Shown here: piece by piece, positions 6,577-14,364 of the stretch | Position numbering within the stretch: position 1 is the first letter of the stretch | How the letters are laid out: each line of letters starts with the position of its first letter | DNA from: Oscillospiraceae bacterium | GTDB lineage: Bacteria; Bacillota; Clostridia; Oscillospirales; Acutalibacteraceae | DNA length: 34,173 nt | Direction of reading: 5' to 3' | Assembly: GCA_015065965.1 (NCBI GenBank) | Contig: SVPH01000028.1 | Location: 1-34,173 of the forward strand | The notes under the pieces: model-generated | What the model saw: only the letters and a program-made list of their open reading frames with translations | Databases searched by the model: none | What the model was told of the DNA's origin: nothing | Position numbers and translations under genes: made by a program

Positions 6577-8292
6577 ATGAGTAAAGTATCAGCAAATCCT
6601 TTTTTCAAATTTGAGAATCCCAATTCAGCGCTCGGTTTTGATGTTCCCGATACTTCAATGTTCGGCATGCTCAAAATCTCCGCTGAAAATCAACCCAATG
6701 AATCCGCATATGAGTATTTCGGTAACGAGTGCTCATATAAGAATTTAGTTGAAAAAATCGAAAAAATATCAGGTGCATACCATGCATCAGGCGTTCGCAA
6801 AGGTGATATTGTTACGATTATTATGCCTAACACCCCCGAAGCAGTTATCAGCATTTATGCTCTCAACAGAATCGGTGCTGTTGCAAATATTCTTCATCCC
6901 CTTTCTGCGCAGGAAGAAATAAAGAACCATATAAACAGGGTTAAAAGTAAAATTCTTCTTTGTGTTGATATCTGCAGTGAAAAGATTGCAAACATTATTG
7001 ACGAAACGCCTTTGAAGCAAGTTATCGTTGCTTCCGCAGGCAACTCAATGCCTGCCGTAATGAAAACGCTTTATGCTCTTAAATGTATAAAGAATTATAA
7101 ATATGACAAGTCTGATAAAAGATATATATCGTGGGATGAATTCTCAAAAAAATCAAAAGATGTTGCAGAATACTATCCCAATGGCGATGCTAACAACGAA
7201 GTTGCCGTTATTCTTCACAGCGGCGGAACAACCGGAACCCCAAAGGATATCATGCTCTCAAACCGTAATTTCAACGCTTTTGGAATTCAGGCTGTGTTAA
7301 CCTTAAGAGATGTAAGGGCCGGCGATAAAATTCTTGCTATCCTGCCGATTTTCCATGGCTTTGGTCTTGGCGTTTGCGTGCATGTTTCATTCTGCTTCGG
7401 CGCATGTTCTGTATTGATTCCTCAGTTTAATGCAAAAAAATTTGCAAACACTCTTAAAAAGTATAAACCCACAATGATTTTCGGTGTTCCCACCCTTTAC
7501 GATGCATTGCTTAAAGCAAAAGGAACAGATAAAATTGATTTTTCTTTCCTTAAATATGCTGTCAGCGGCGGAGATACACTCCCCGAAAAACTTGAAAAAA
7601 GCGTTAACGAGTTCTTGGCTGCGCATAATTCGAGTATTAAAATCTGCGAAGGCTACGGCATGACCGAAGGACTTGCTGCGCTCAGCCTTTCCGTTGGTGA
7701 TAATTATAAATCAAGAACAATCGGTAAGCCTCTTATCGGAACTGAAATGTGCATTGTTGAACCCGGTACAACCAACATTCTTCCTGCGGGTGAAGATGGT
7801 GAACTCTGCGTAAGCGGCCCCACAGTTATGATAGGCTACAGAAACAACCCCGAAGAAACAGAAAACACCCTTCGCATTCATGCTGACGGAAAAACCTGGC
7901 TTCATACAGGTGACATGGCATCTATTGACAGTGACGGATTTGTTCATTACAAACTCAGAATAAAGAGAATGATGATAACCTCAGGTTTCAACGTTTATCC
8001 TACCCAGATAGAAAGCGTTATTGAAGAGTTGGATTTCGTTGAAAAATGCGTTGTTGTTGCCGTGCCTCATCAGTACAAAAAAGAGGTTGCAAAAGCATAT
8101 ATCGTTCTTAAAAACGGAACGGAAAAGAGTGAGAAAACCCAAAACGAAATCCGTGAATACTGCAAAAAGAAACTCATGCATTACAGTGTTCCTTATAAAT
8201 ACGAATTTGTTGACCTTCTCCCCAAAACAGCCTATAACAAAATCGACTTTATGAAACTGCAAAAAGAAAGTGCAAGGGAGGCTGTTTGCTGA
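6577..8292 (+). CDS. Acyl-CoA/acyl-ACP synthetase (AMP-forming ligase)
   Basis: 571 residues, class I adenylate-forming family. Motifs: P-loop ILHSGGTTGTPK (about 211-222), GYGMTEG (about 359-365, A5), LHTGDM (about 446-451, A7), KRMMITSGFNVYPTQIE (about 462-478, A8 hinge) and TAYNKIDFMKL with the C-terminal catalytic Lys (about 553). It activates a carboxylic acid, most likely a fatty acid, to acyl-AMP and then a thioester. The chain and acceptor (CoA or ACP) cannot be read. It follows the anti-sigma-like gene by 8 nt with SD GAGG and overlaps the next gene by one base (TGATG). With the adjacent PlsC-type acyltransferase it recalls the two halves of the fused Aas enzyme (acyl-ACP synthetase plus 2-acylglycerophospholipid acyltransferase). 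Confidence 0.88.
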   Translation: MSKVSANPFFKFENPNSALGFDVPDTSMFGMLKISAENQPNESAYEYFGNECSYKNLVEKIEKISGAYHASGVRKGDIVTIIMPNTPEAVISIYALNRIGAVANILHPLSAQEEIKNHINRVKSKILLCVDICSEKIANIIDETPLKQVIVASAGNSMPAVMKTLYALKCIKNYKYDKSDKRYISWDEFSKKSKDVAEYYPNGDANNEVAVILHSGGTTGTPKDIMLSNRNFNAFGIQAVLTLRDVRAGDKILAILPIFHGFGLGVCVHVSFCFGACSVLIPQFNAKKFANTLKKYKPTMIFGVPTLYDALLKAKGTDKIDFSFLKYAVSGGDTLPEKLEKSVNEFLAAHNSSIKICEGYGMTEGLAALSLSVGDNYKSRTIGKPLIGTEMCIVEPGTTNILPAGEDGELCVSGPTVMIGYRNNPEETENTLRIHADGKTWLHTGDMASIDSDGFVHYKLRIKRMMITSGFNVYPTQIESVIEELDFVEKCVVVAVPHQYKKEVAKAYIVLKNGTEKSEKTQNEIREYCKKKLMHYSVPYKYEFVDLLPKTAYNKIDFMKLQKESAREAVC

Positions 8293-8942
8293 TGGCTAAG
8301 AAGCCGAGAACCTGGGGATACAGATTACTTGCTCCCGTTCTTTTATTGATATTCCGTCTTTATTACAGCCCCAAAGTGTTCGGAAAAGGCAATATCCCCT
8401 CAAAAGGCGCAGTTGTAGTCTGCAGCAACCATAAACATGTGCTTGACCAGTGCCTTGCCGCACTTGCAACACACCGACCCATAAACTACATGGCAAAATC
8501 AGAATATTTCAAAGAGTCATTTGCGTGGTTTTTCAAACTTACAGGCTGCATATGCGTTAACCGAAACGGGCACGATGAAGACGCAAAAGCATCTGCCAAT
8601 GCCGTGCTTTCAAGCGGCGGTGCACTGGGCATTTTCCCCGAAGGAACAAGGAATAAAACCGATAATCTGATTGGTGAATTCAAATACGGAGCAGCATCAC
8701 TTGCCTGCAAAAACGAAGCAATGATGGTTCCGGTAGCAGTTACGGGAGAATACAAATTCAGAAGCAAAACACTTTGCTCAAGAATAGGAAAACCTTTTTC
8801 AACAAAAGGATTAACTGTAGAAGAAGCAAACGATCGCCTCCATACAGAAATCATAAAACTGATAAACGAGAACCTTGCCGAAGGCTTCGGTACACCCGAA
8901 GAATTTGAAAGAGCAAGCCGTTACAGTAAAATAACCGGATGA
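8292..8942 (+). CDS. plsC: PlsC-type 1-acylglycerol-phosphate acyltransferase
   Basis: 216 residues. The LPLAT signature is complete: block I SNHKHVLDQ (HxxxxD, about 45-53), block II near GCICVNRNG (about 85-93), block III FPEGTRNK (about 115-122) and block IV VPVAVTG (about 142-148). The N-terminus has a hydrophobic stretch (LLAPVLLLIFRLYY) for membrane association. It transfers an acyl group to lysophosphatidate or another lysophospholipid at the inner membrane face. The start at ATG 8292 overlaps the synthetase stop by one base, with SD AGGGAGG upstream. It is the last gene of the ECF-led unit. It could be the housekeeping PlsC or a dedicated acyltransferase for the neighbouring synthetase; the fixed linkage favours the latter (inference). 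Confidence 0.85.
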   Translation: MAKKPRTWGYRLLAPVLLLIFRLYYSPKVFGKGNIPSKGAVVVCSNHKHVLDQCLAALATHRPINYMAKSEYFKESFAWFFKLTGCICVNRNGHDEDAKASANAVLSSGGALGIFPEGTRNKTDNLIGEFKYGAASLACKNEAMMVPVAVTGEYKFRSKTLCSRIGKPFSTKGLTVEEANDRLHTEIIKLINENLAEGFGTPEEFERASRYSKITG

Positions 8943-8947
8943 CAAAA

Positions 8948-8985
8948 CAAGGGTTTGAAGTGTAGTTCTTCAAGCCCTTGTTTTT
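8948..8985 (+). terminator. Terminator of the ECF/lipid operon
   Basis: Stem CAAGGGTTTGAAG (8948-8960) / CTTCAAGCCCTTG (8968-8980), 13 bp with one G-U, then TTTTT. Confidence 0.88.
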
Positions 8986-8998
8986 GATATAAAAATCG

Positions 8999-9027
8999 TT
9001 GATTTTCGTAAAAATTACTGTTATTAT
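8999..9027 (+). promoter_or_regulatory. Promoter of the GH99-like gene
   Basis: TTGATT (8999-9004), 17 nt, TATTAT (9022-9027), with TG one base upstream of the -10. It shares the TGTTA element with the two other glycosidase promoters in the window. Confidence 0.6.
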
Positions 9028-9074
9028 CTAAATGAAACTCTGCAAAACTGTATCGAAAACCGAGGAGAAATGAT

Positions 9075-11054
9075 ATGAAAATCAAAAAAACATTAATTTC
9101 TGTTCTTTGTATGGCATTAATTTTCAGTTTGTCTGCCGCTGCCGTAACAGAAACAAACAGCGTTCAAAACGATATTAACCCTTCAACATGGGCGGCAGTT
9201 GACGGACTTGGGCGCACTCTTTCTTCAAACAATGAAGTCGGAGATAAAAAACAGAATAAATATGTTGCGATGTTTTACTGGACATGGCACTACCCTTGGA
9301 TAAATGACCATGAGCCTATCACCACCGGCAGCGTTCTTGATAAATTCCCCGAAGCGGTAAATGACTGGGACCATCCCGCATGGGGCGGAACATATGACGG
9401 CAGACCGTATTTTTGGGATGAACCTCTTTACGGTTTTTACACAAACACGGACGAATACATTCTTCGCAAACACGCAGAACTCCTTGCCGATGCAGATATA
9501 GATGCTGTATTTTTTGACACAACAAACGGTACTCAGGTTTTCACCGAAGGATACGAAGCCCTACTAAAAGTATGGAGTAAAGCAAAGGCGGAAGGCGTTG
9601 ATGTGCCTCACATATCATTTATCCTTAACTTCGGCGGTTCGGAAGAAACTCGCACTCAACTTTACGATATTTACGATAACCTCTACAGCAAAGGCAGATA
9701 CAGCGATCTTTGGTTCATGTGGGACGGAAAACCCATGCTTATGGCAGATGTTGGTGCGCTTAACCTTTCGGTTGAAAAAGACAAAGACATTTTCCGTTTC
9801 TTTACTTTCAGAGATAATGAATCAACCTATTTTGCATCTGACACCGCGTATTATGAAGACACCTGGGGATGGTGTTCAGATTACAAACAAACCAAGTTCG
9901 GCAAAAGGCTGTTTGGCGGAGTTGAAGAAATGTGCGTATCTGTTGCTCAGAACGCAAACGAAGACGGACTTATCGCAATGAACAGCCCTGCCGGAACAGT
10001 TCAGGGCAGAAGTTTCACCGAAGGCGATTTCTCTTACAGTTACACCTACGCAGGCGAAGAAATTGTTGTTGATAAAAGCATTGAAAACTCCTTGCTTTAC
10101 GGTCTTAACTTCCAACAGCAATGGGATTACGCAATTTCTCAGGACCCGGAAATAATATTTGTAACAGGTTTTAACGAGTGGATAGCAGGAAGATGGGAAA
10201 ACTGGGCAGGAACCGAAAATGCATTCCCTGACCAATACAATCCCGAATACAGCCGAGATATAGAACCCTCTTCGGGAATACTCAAAGACCACTATTACTA
10301 CCAACTTGTTGAAAATGTACGCCGTTTTAAAGGCGCTTCTCCCCTGCCAAAAACCGATGCAGAAAAAAGCATTGATATAAACGGCCCTGTTTCTCAATGG
10401 GATTCCGTTCTGCCCGAATACAACCATTACCGAGGCGGTGAAAACCGCAACAGTGCAGGTTGGAAAGGATATTACTATACTAACAACACTCTGCGCAACG
10501 ATATCATTCAGTCAAAAATTGCATATGACAGCGAAAACATTTATTTCTTTGTTAAAACCGCTGACAACCTTACCGCCTCAACCGATACCGACTGGATGCG
10601 TCTGCTTATTGATACCGACCCCAGCGGTATTTCGGCAAACTGGGAAGGTTTTGAATTTCTGATTAACAGAGAGTCCCCTCAAGGCAGCAAAGCAACACTT
10701 GAAAAATCATTGGGCGGCGTTGTTTTTGAGGAGGTTTGCAAGGTTGACTATACTGTAATCGGCAACGTTTTGCAGATTTCCGTGCCCAGAAATGCACTTG
10801 GGTTGACAGAGAAAGATGTAAAATTCAACTTCAAGTGGTCGGATAATCTGCTCGGCAGTGATGCAACCGCATTTTATGTCAACGGTGATGCCGCCCCCGG
10901 CGGACGATTTGCTTTTGTGTTTGACAGCACTGCAACAGGTGAATCCGAAGCAGAAGACAGCAATGACATTTTTGATCTTATAAAAACTATTACTCAAAAA
11001 CTTGAAACGGTTTATGCTGATTTAAGAAAACTTTATAACAATCTTTTCGGATAA
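9075..11054 (+). CDS. Secreted GH99-like hydrolase with a C-terminal CBM9-like domain
   Basis: 659 residues. Sec signal peptide MKIKKTLISVLCMALIFSLS with likely cleavage near AAA-V. The N-terminal domain (about 60-420) is a GH99/WbsX-like TIM barrel: it opens VAMFYWTWHYPW (about 64-75), continues with DIDAVFFDTTNG and the DLWFMWDGKPML strand, and has FNEWIAGRW (about 366-374), whose Glu368 occupies the usual catalytic position. Residues about 430-630 look like a CBM9/DOMON beta-sandwich (IAYDSENIYFFVKTADN, then MRLLIDTDPSG and GGRFAFVFD). The acidic C-terminus ends in an amphipathic helix. GH99-like enzymes attack alpha-mannans or related glycans, but no precise substrate can be named. SD GAGGAG precedes ATG 9075. 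Single-gene unit. Confidence 0.75.
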   Translation: MKIKKTLISVLCMALIFSLSAAAVTETNSVQNDINPSTWAAVDGLGRTLSSNNEVGDKKQNKYVAMFYWTWHYPWINDHEPITTGSVLDKFPEAVNDWDHPAWGGTYDGRPYFWDEPLYGFYTNTDEYILRKHAELLADADIDAVFFDTTNGTQVFTEGYEALLKVWSKAKAEGVDVPHISFILNFGGSEETRTQLYDIYDNLYSKGRYSDLWFMWDGKPMLMADVGALNLSVEKDKDIFRFFTFRDNESTYFASDTAYYEDTWGWCSDYKQTKFGKRLFGGVEEMCVSVAQNANEDGLIAMNSPAGTVQGRSFTEGDFSYSYTYAGEEIVVDKSIENSLLYGLNFQQQWDYAISQDPEIIFVTGFNEWIAGRWENWAGTENAFPDQYNPEYSRDIEPSSGILKDHYYYQLVENVRRFKGASPLPKTDAEKSIDINGPVSQWDSVLPEYNHYRGGENRNSAGWKGYYYTNNTLRNDIIQSKIAYDSENIYFFVKTADNLTASTDTDWMRLLIDTDPSGISANWEGFEFLINRESPQGSKATLEKSLGGVVFEEVCKVDYTVIGNVLQISVPRNALGLTEKDVKFNFKWSDNLLGSDATAFYVNGDAAPGGRFAFVFDSTATGESEAEDSNDIFDLIKTITQKLETVYADLRKLYNNLFG

Positions 11055-11057
11055 TAT

Positions 11058-11091
11058 AAAAGCGAAGCCATATACAAAGGCTTCGCTTTTT
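11058..11091. terminator. Bidirectional terminator
   Basis: Stem AAAAGCGAAGCC / GGCTTCGCTTTT around a 9-nt loop (11070-11078), with A-rich and T-rich flanks. It can end both the GH99-like transcript and the convergent DUF4037 transcript. Confidence 0.85.
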
Positions 11092-11092
11092 G

Positions 11093-12034
11093 TTATACCG
11101 CATATAAAATGTTAAGATTGCGTATTTCGGAATTTTTTATTTTATCATTAACAGAATATGCATGTCGTTCGAGTTCTTTGCATTCTGACCGTGTTATGTT
11201 TTGGCTGAAAAGTTCTCTGATAACTGCCGCTGCAATATTCTCTGTTATCCTCTGTTTTTCAATTGCCTCACTTTCAGTGTTTCCGCTTGAAATCAAATAC
11301 TCCAAATCGTTATGCAAATCAGAAAGCACAGATAAATCTTTGAGTGCACGGAATGCCCATTTATAATAAGGAATATATTTTTTGTTCAAAAGAAAAACAG
11401 ACCTTAAAGCAGCGTTTACGAATTCACATACAGCCAACTGAGCGCCTGCAGTTTCTCCCCTTTTGATGCAGCGGCTGTAATTATACTGACCCGCCTGAGC
11501 CATAATCAAAAGGTTGCCTGCCAACTTTTTGAGCCTTATATCCTCGGGCATATACGATAGTTTTTCTCTGATTTGGGTCATTCGTCCTAAATTGTCACAA
11601 AATATTTTTCCGTTCGTTGCTTCAAGTAAAAACTGTTCGGAAATGTAAAACCATGCATTCAAGGGAATATCACCGTTTTTGCTGCCTGTTTTCGCTTCAA
11701 AAAAATCGCTCATTCTTATTACTCCGTGACGGTTGCCGCCAACGGGATTTATTTTGCTTCTTTGGTACCCCATAAATTCCTTTGGAAGTTTTGAATATGC
11801 TCGTTCAAGCAAAAATTCCGTCCTTGAGTCCACCAAATCCTCGTCAGGCAAAAAGATGCAGAATCCCGGCTCAAAATCATGGTCTGTTGATATCTCATCA
11901 TCATAACCGAAGCATTCTGAACCGCTTCCGACAAGACCTATCGCAAGATATTGTTCGAAATCAGCAAAATTTTCGCGAATCATATCCGCTCCGTGTTCGT
12001 AATAATATTTTTCAGACAGTTCAAGACCCTTCAT
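11093..12034 (-). CDS. DUF4037-type nucleotidyltransferase-fold protein
   Basis: 313 residues starting MKGLELSEKYYYEHGADMI. The segment GLVGSGSECFGYDDEISTDHDFEPG (about 32-56, split here as GLVGSGSECF and DEISTDHDFE) has the GS...DxD arrangement of polymerase-beta-type nucleotidyltransferases. The rest, with NAWFYISEQFLLEATNGKIF and a helical C-terminal half, matches what I recall of DUF4037 proteins. The substrate is unknown. ATG 12034 is chosen over 12055 because AAGGAG (12040-12045) lies just upstream of it and inside the longer version. The gene overlaps the end of the TPR gene by 14 nt, so the two are translated together. Confidence 0.75.
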   Translation of the reverse strand: MKGLELSEKYYYEHGADMIRENFADFEQYLAIGLVGSGSECFGYDDEISTDHDFEPGFCIFLPDEDLVDSRTEFLLERAYSKLPKEFMGYQRSKINPVGGNRHGVIRMSDFFEAKTGSKNGDIPLNAWFYISEQFLLEATNGKIFCDNLGRMTQIREKLSYMPEDIRLKKLAGNLLIMAQAGQYNYSRCIKRGETAGAQLAVCEFVNAALRSVFLLNKKYIPYYKWAFRALKDLSVLSDLHNDLEYLISSGNTESEAIEKQRITENIAAAVIRELFSQNITRSECKELERHAYSVNDKIKNSEIRNLNILYAV

Positions 12035-12776
12035 AAATTCTCCTTGCTCTTTCATTTAACTCTTTTTCATAAACAAAATAGCCGAAATAGCCAAAAACCG
12101 AGGCACATTTATCGCATACAAAAGCATAATATCCGTCTTTATTTTGGTGATTATCCAAAATAAAAATCGCCTTTTTCAAAAAGTCATTCACTGTTTTTTC
12201 ACTCTCTACTGCGCCTAATTCGCTCTCTTTAGCGCTTGCGATATTGAGATATGTTATGGCGACCTCAAGTTCTCCGTTTTCCGCTTCACTCATAACCGAA
12301 ATTGCTTTATCATACAAAACATATGCCTCATCAAACCTTTTCAGGTCAACCAAAGCAAGAGCCATATTGTTATAAAGACCGCCGAATCTTTTGTCTGTCG
12401 GCACAAGTTCCTTTTTGTAAATTGCCAAAGTTTTTTCAAACAGAGGCAAAGATTTTTCTGACATAGCAAATGCTTTATACACCGTAGCACAGTTGAGATA
12501 AGTTGTGCCTGCACCTATATTGTTTTCTATGCCCATTTCAGCAACAAGTTCGAGTGATGAAGAAACGGCATTGAGCGCATCATCTTTTCTCGATAACTTA
12601 CGGTAAAGACCCATAAGTTCATTCTTTATAAGCAGCATAGATTTTTTATCGTCAACGCTTTTGGATTCGGAATACCAATATAAAAGATGTTTTTCGGCTG
12701 AAACATAGTCGTTTTTGCCGAGAAATTCATCCAGTTTATTCAATATTCTGTCTGTTGAAATATATCCGTTGGGCAT
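12021..12776 (-). CDS. Tetratricopeptide-repeat protein paired with DUF4037
   Basis: 251 residues, all helical, with TPR-like units such as YLNCATVYKAFAMSEKSLPL (about 98-117) and LYNNMALALVDLKRFDEAYV (about 138-157) followed by YDKAISV. There is no signal peptide, so it is cytoplasmic. The N-terminus reads DRILNKLDEFLGKNDYVSAE. It is a likely protein-interaction partner of the DUF4037 protein, given the overlapping genes. I recall such TPR/DUF4037 pairs in other Clostridia, but the function is unknown. Start ATG 12776 with SD GGGAGG; promoter at 12820-12848. Confidence 0.75.
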   Translation of the reverse strand: MPNGYISTDRILNKLDEFLGKNDYVSAEKHLLYWYSESKSVDDKKSMLLIKNELMGLYRKLSRKDDALNAVSSSLELVAEMGIENNIGAGTTYLNCATVYKAFAMSEKSLPLFEKTLAIYKKELVPTDKRFGGLYNNMALALVDLKRFDEAYVLYDKAISVMSEAENGELEVAITYLNIASAKESELGAVESEKTVNDFLKKAIFILDNHQNKDGYYAFVCDKCASVFGYFGYFVYEKELNERARRIYEGS

Positions 12777-12819
12777 AATACGCCTCCCTGATTGTTATGC
12801 GTTTCTTTGTGTTTTAATT

Positions 12820-12848
12820 ATTGTATCAAAAAAACATATAAAATTCAA
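12820..12848 (-). promoter_or_regulatory. Promoter of the TPR/DUF4037 pair
   Basis: Minus strand: TTGAAT (12843-12848), 17 nt, TACAAT (12820-12825). Confidence 0.65.
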
Positions 12849-12911
12849 TCAAATTCAGCGATTAAAAACTCGGTATTGTTGCAAAACGGTCAGTAATATG
12901 ATATATTTCAT

Positions 12912-13083
12912 ATGGAACAGAATAAACTTCAGGATATGACTTTATGGAAAAAAGTTTTTTAATCATATCATTCACGGCGGCGACTACAACCCCGATCAGT
13001 GGATAAAAACCCCCGAAATCTGGGACGAAGACATGTGCCTAATGAAACTTGCACATGTTAACAGCGCAACAATAAACATCGCC
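12912..13083 (+). pseudogene. Remnant of a GH42 beta-galactosidase N-terminus
   Basis: The reading frame from about 12961 encodes NHIIHGGDYNPDQWIKTPEI followed by WDEDMCLMKLAHVNSATI. This is the unmistakable start of GH42-type beta-galactosidases (HGGDYNPDQW ... DxxLMKxAxVN). The natural ATG (12912; MEQNKLQDMTLWKKVF) is in another frame. Removing one T from the run at 12955-12960 joins the two (WKKVFNHIIHGG). After residue 56 or so homology stops, where the family continues with GxFxWA, and a promoter for the next gene begins. So the gene is frameshifted and has lost more than 90% of its length. A possible relic promoter, TTGCAA-17-TATATT, lies at 12879-12907. It fills most of the 380-nt gap between the TPR and CapA genes. 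Confidence 0.8.
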
Positions 13084-13113
13084 TTGAATTTACAGTGCAA
13101 TATATTGTATAAT
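13084..13113 (+). promoter_or_regulatory. Promoter of the CapA-family gene
   Basis: TTGAAT (13084-13089), 18 nt, TATAAT (13108-13113). It abuts the end of the GH42 remnant. Confidence 0.65.
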
Positions 13114-13155
13114 AGTCTATAATAACAATCCATTCTGTTTTGAAAGGGAATATGT

Positions 13156-14319
13156 ATGAAAGATAAAACTTCGCTTGTATTTACGGGCGATATCGGTTTT
13201 GACAGATATATGTACGGTCAGTGGGATGATGATGAACTTCTCTCAAAAGATGTTCTTGATTTTCTTCACAGCGCCGACCATGTAATAACAAATGTTGAGG
13301 GACCTATAGCCGAAGTTCCTCAGAACACAACTCAAAGCGGCGTTCAGCAGTTGCTGCACACAATGGACCCTGCCGCAACAAAAGTGCTGAGAAATATGCA
13401 TGCAGACATATGGAACATATGTAATAACCATATTATGGATGCAGGCGAATTCGGCATAGAAAGTACGCTTAAAGAAGCAGAAAAAAACGGCGCTAAAACT
13501 ATAGGCGCAGGCATGAACATCAAGCAGGCAATGCAGCCTGTTATACTTGACGAAGCCGGCGGAATAGGCATGTTCGGCGTAGGCTATCAGCGTGCATGCA
13601 GAAAAGCCGATGAAAATAAAGCAGGCTGCTACAGTTGGAGCGATCTTGACGCAATCCAAAATACAATTGATTCAATCAAAAAAACTTGCCGCTGGTGCAT
13701 TGTCGTTGCGCATGCCGGCGAAGAATTCACTCCGCTGCCCTCGCCTTATACAAGAGAGCGTTATCACAAATACCTTGAAATGGGCGCAGATATAGTAGTT
13801 GCGCATCATCCGCATGTTCCGATGAACTATGAAACGGTTGGCGACAAAATTATTTTCTATTCGCTCGGTAATTTTATTTTTGACACCGATTATCAAAGAT
13901 CGCAGTATAATACAGACATCGGTCTGCTTGTAAAAATAAAATTTACGGAAACAGAATTTTCATGGGAACCGATGGGATTGAAAATTCTCAGAGGACCCGA
14001 ACACGTTGTCAAGGGAGATTTGCCGAGAATTTTTGTCGATGTGCAGGAGGAAGAATATAGTCTTCTTGCTCCCTTATCCGCAAAAATGCTGATTGCCGCC
14101 ACAAAGCGCCAGATGACATATCTTAATCCGCAACGATTCAAAGATGCAACTGAAGAAGAATGGGCGGAACACTTTGCCGAACCATTGAGAACCGGGCGTG
14201 TGCCCGGCGAAACGCTGGATTTTTTTATCATCTGCCCTCTTGCTGAAAAAGAAAAAGAAAAGGCATGGGAACGCAGTAAACTTGAGGATGTAAAAAAATA
14301 TATATTAGAGCAAATGTAA
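13156..14319 (+). CDS. CapA/PgsA-family metallophosphoesterase-like protein
   Basis: 387 residues. The N-terminal FTGDIGFDRY (about 9-18) carries the first metal-site Asp. NVEGPI (about 46-51), NNHIMDAGEFGI (about 89-100), VVAHAGEE (about 182-189) and IVVAHHPHVPMNYE (about 213-226) followed by YSLGNFIFD (about 234-242) are the ordered CapA motifs. The family belongs to the calcineurin-like phosphoesterase fold and is named for poly-gamma-glutamate capsule synthesis, though many members are of unknown role. No signal peptide or transmembrane segment is seen at the N-terminus, unlike membrane-bound CapA. No capB/capC genes are nearby, so capsule synthesis is not supported here. Single gene with its own promoter and terminator. 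Confidence 0.82.
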   Translation: MKDKTSLVFTGDIGFDRYMYGQWDDDELLSKDVLDFLHSADHVITNVEGPIAEVPQNTTQSGVQQLLHTMDPAATKVLRNMHADIWNICNNHIMDAGEFGIESTLKEAEKNGAKTIGAGMNIKQAMQPVILDEAGGIGMFGVGYQRACRKADENKAGCYSWSDLDAIQNTIDSIKKTCRWCIVVAHAGEEFTPLPSPYTRERYHKYLEMGADIVVAHHPHVPMNYETVGDKIIFYSLGNFIFDTDYQRSQYNTDIGLLVKIKFTETEFSWEPMGLKILRGPEHVVKGDLPRIFVDVQEEEYSLLAPLSAKMLIAATKRQMTYLNPQRFKDATEEEWAEHFAEPLRTGRVPGETLDFFIICPLAEKEKEKAWERSKLEDVKKYILEQM

Positions 14320-14323
14320 AAAA

Positions 14324-14363
14324 CGGACACAACTCACAAAAACAGAGTTGTGTCCGCTTTTTT
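14324..14363. terminator. Bidirectional terminator
   Basis: Perfect 12-bp stem CGGACACAACTC (14324-14335) / GAGTTGTGTCCG (14345-14356) with A-rich left and T-rich right flanks. It serves the CapA gene (+) and the convergent ribokinase operon (-). Confidence 0.88.
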
Positions 14364-14364
14364 A

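Noticed and set aside
9876-10427. 183-codon minus-strand open frame
   Set aside because: Lies wholly antisense to the GH99-like gene, Cys/Phe-rich composition typical of a shadow frame, no SD or family likeness.
13156-14319. Capsule (poly-gamma-glutamate) synthesis locus
   Set aside because: Only a CapA-family protein is present; no ligase (capB) or capC partner nearby and no membrane anchor.
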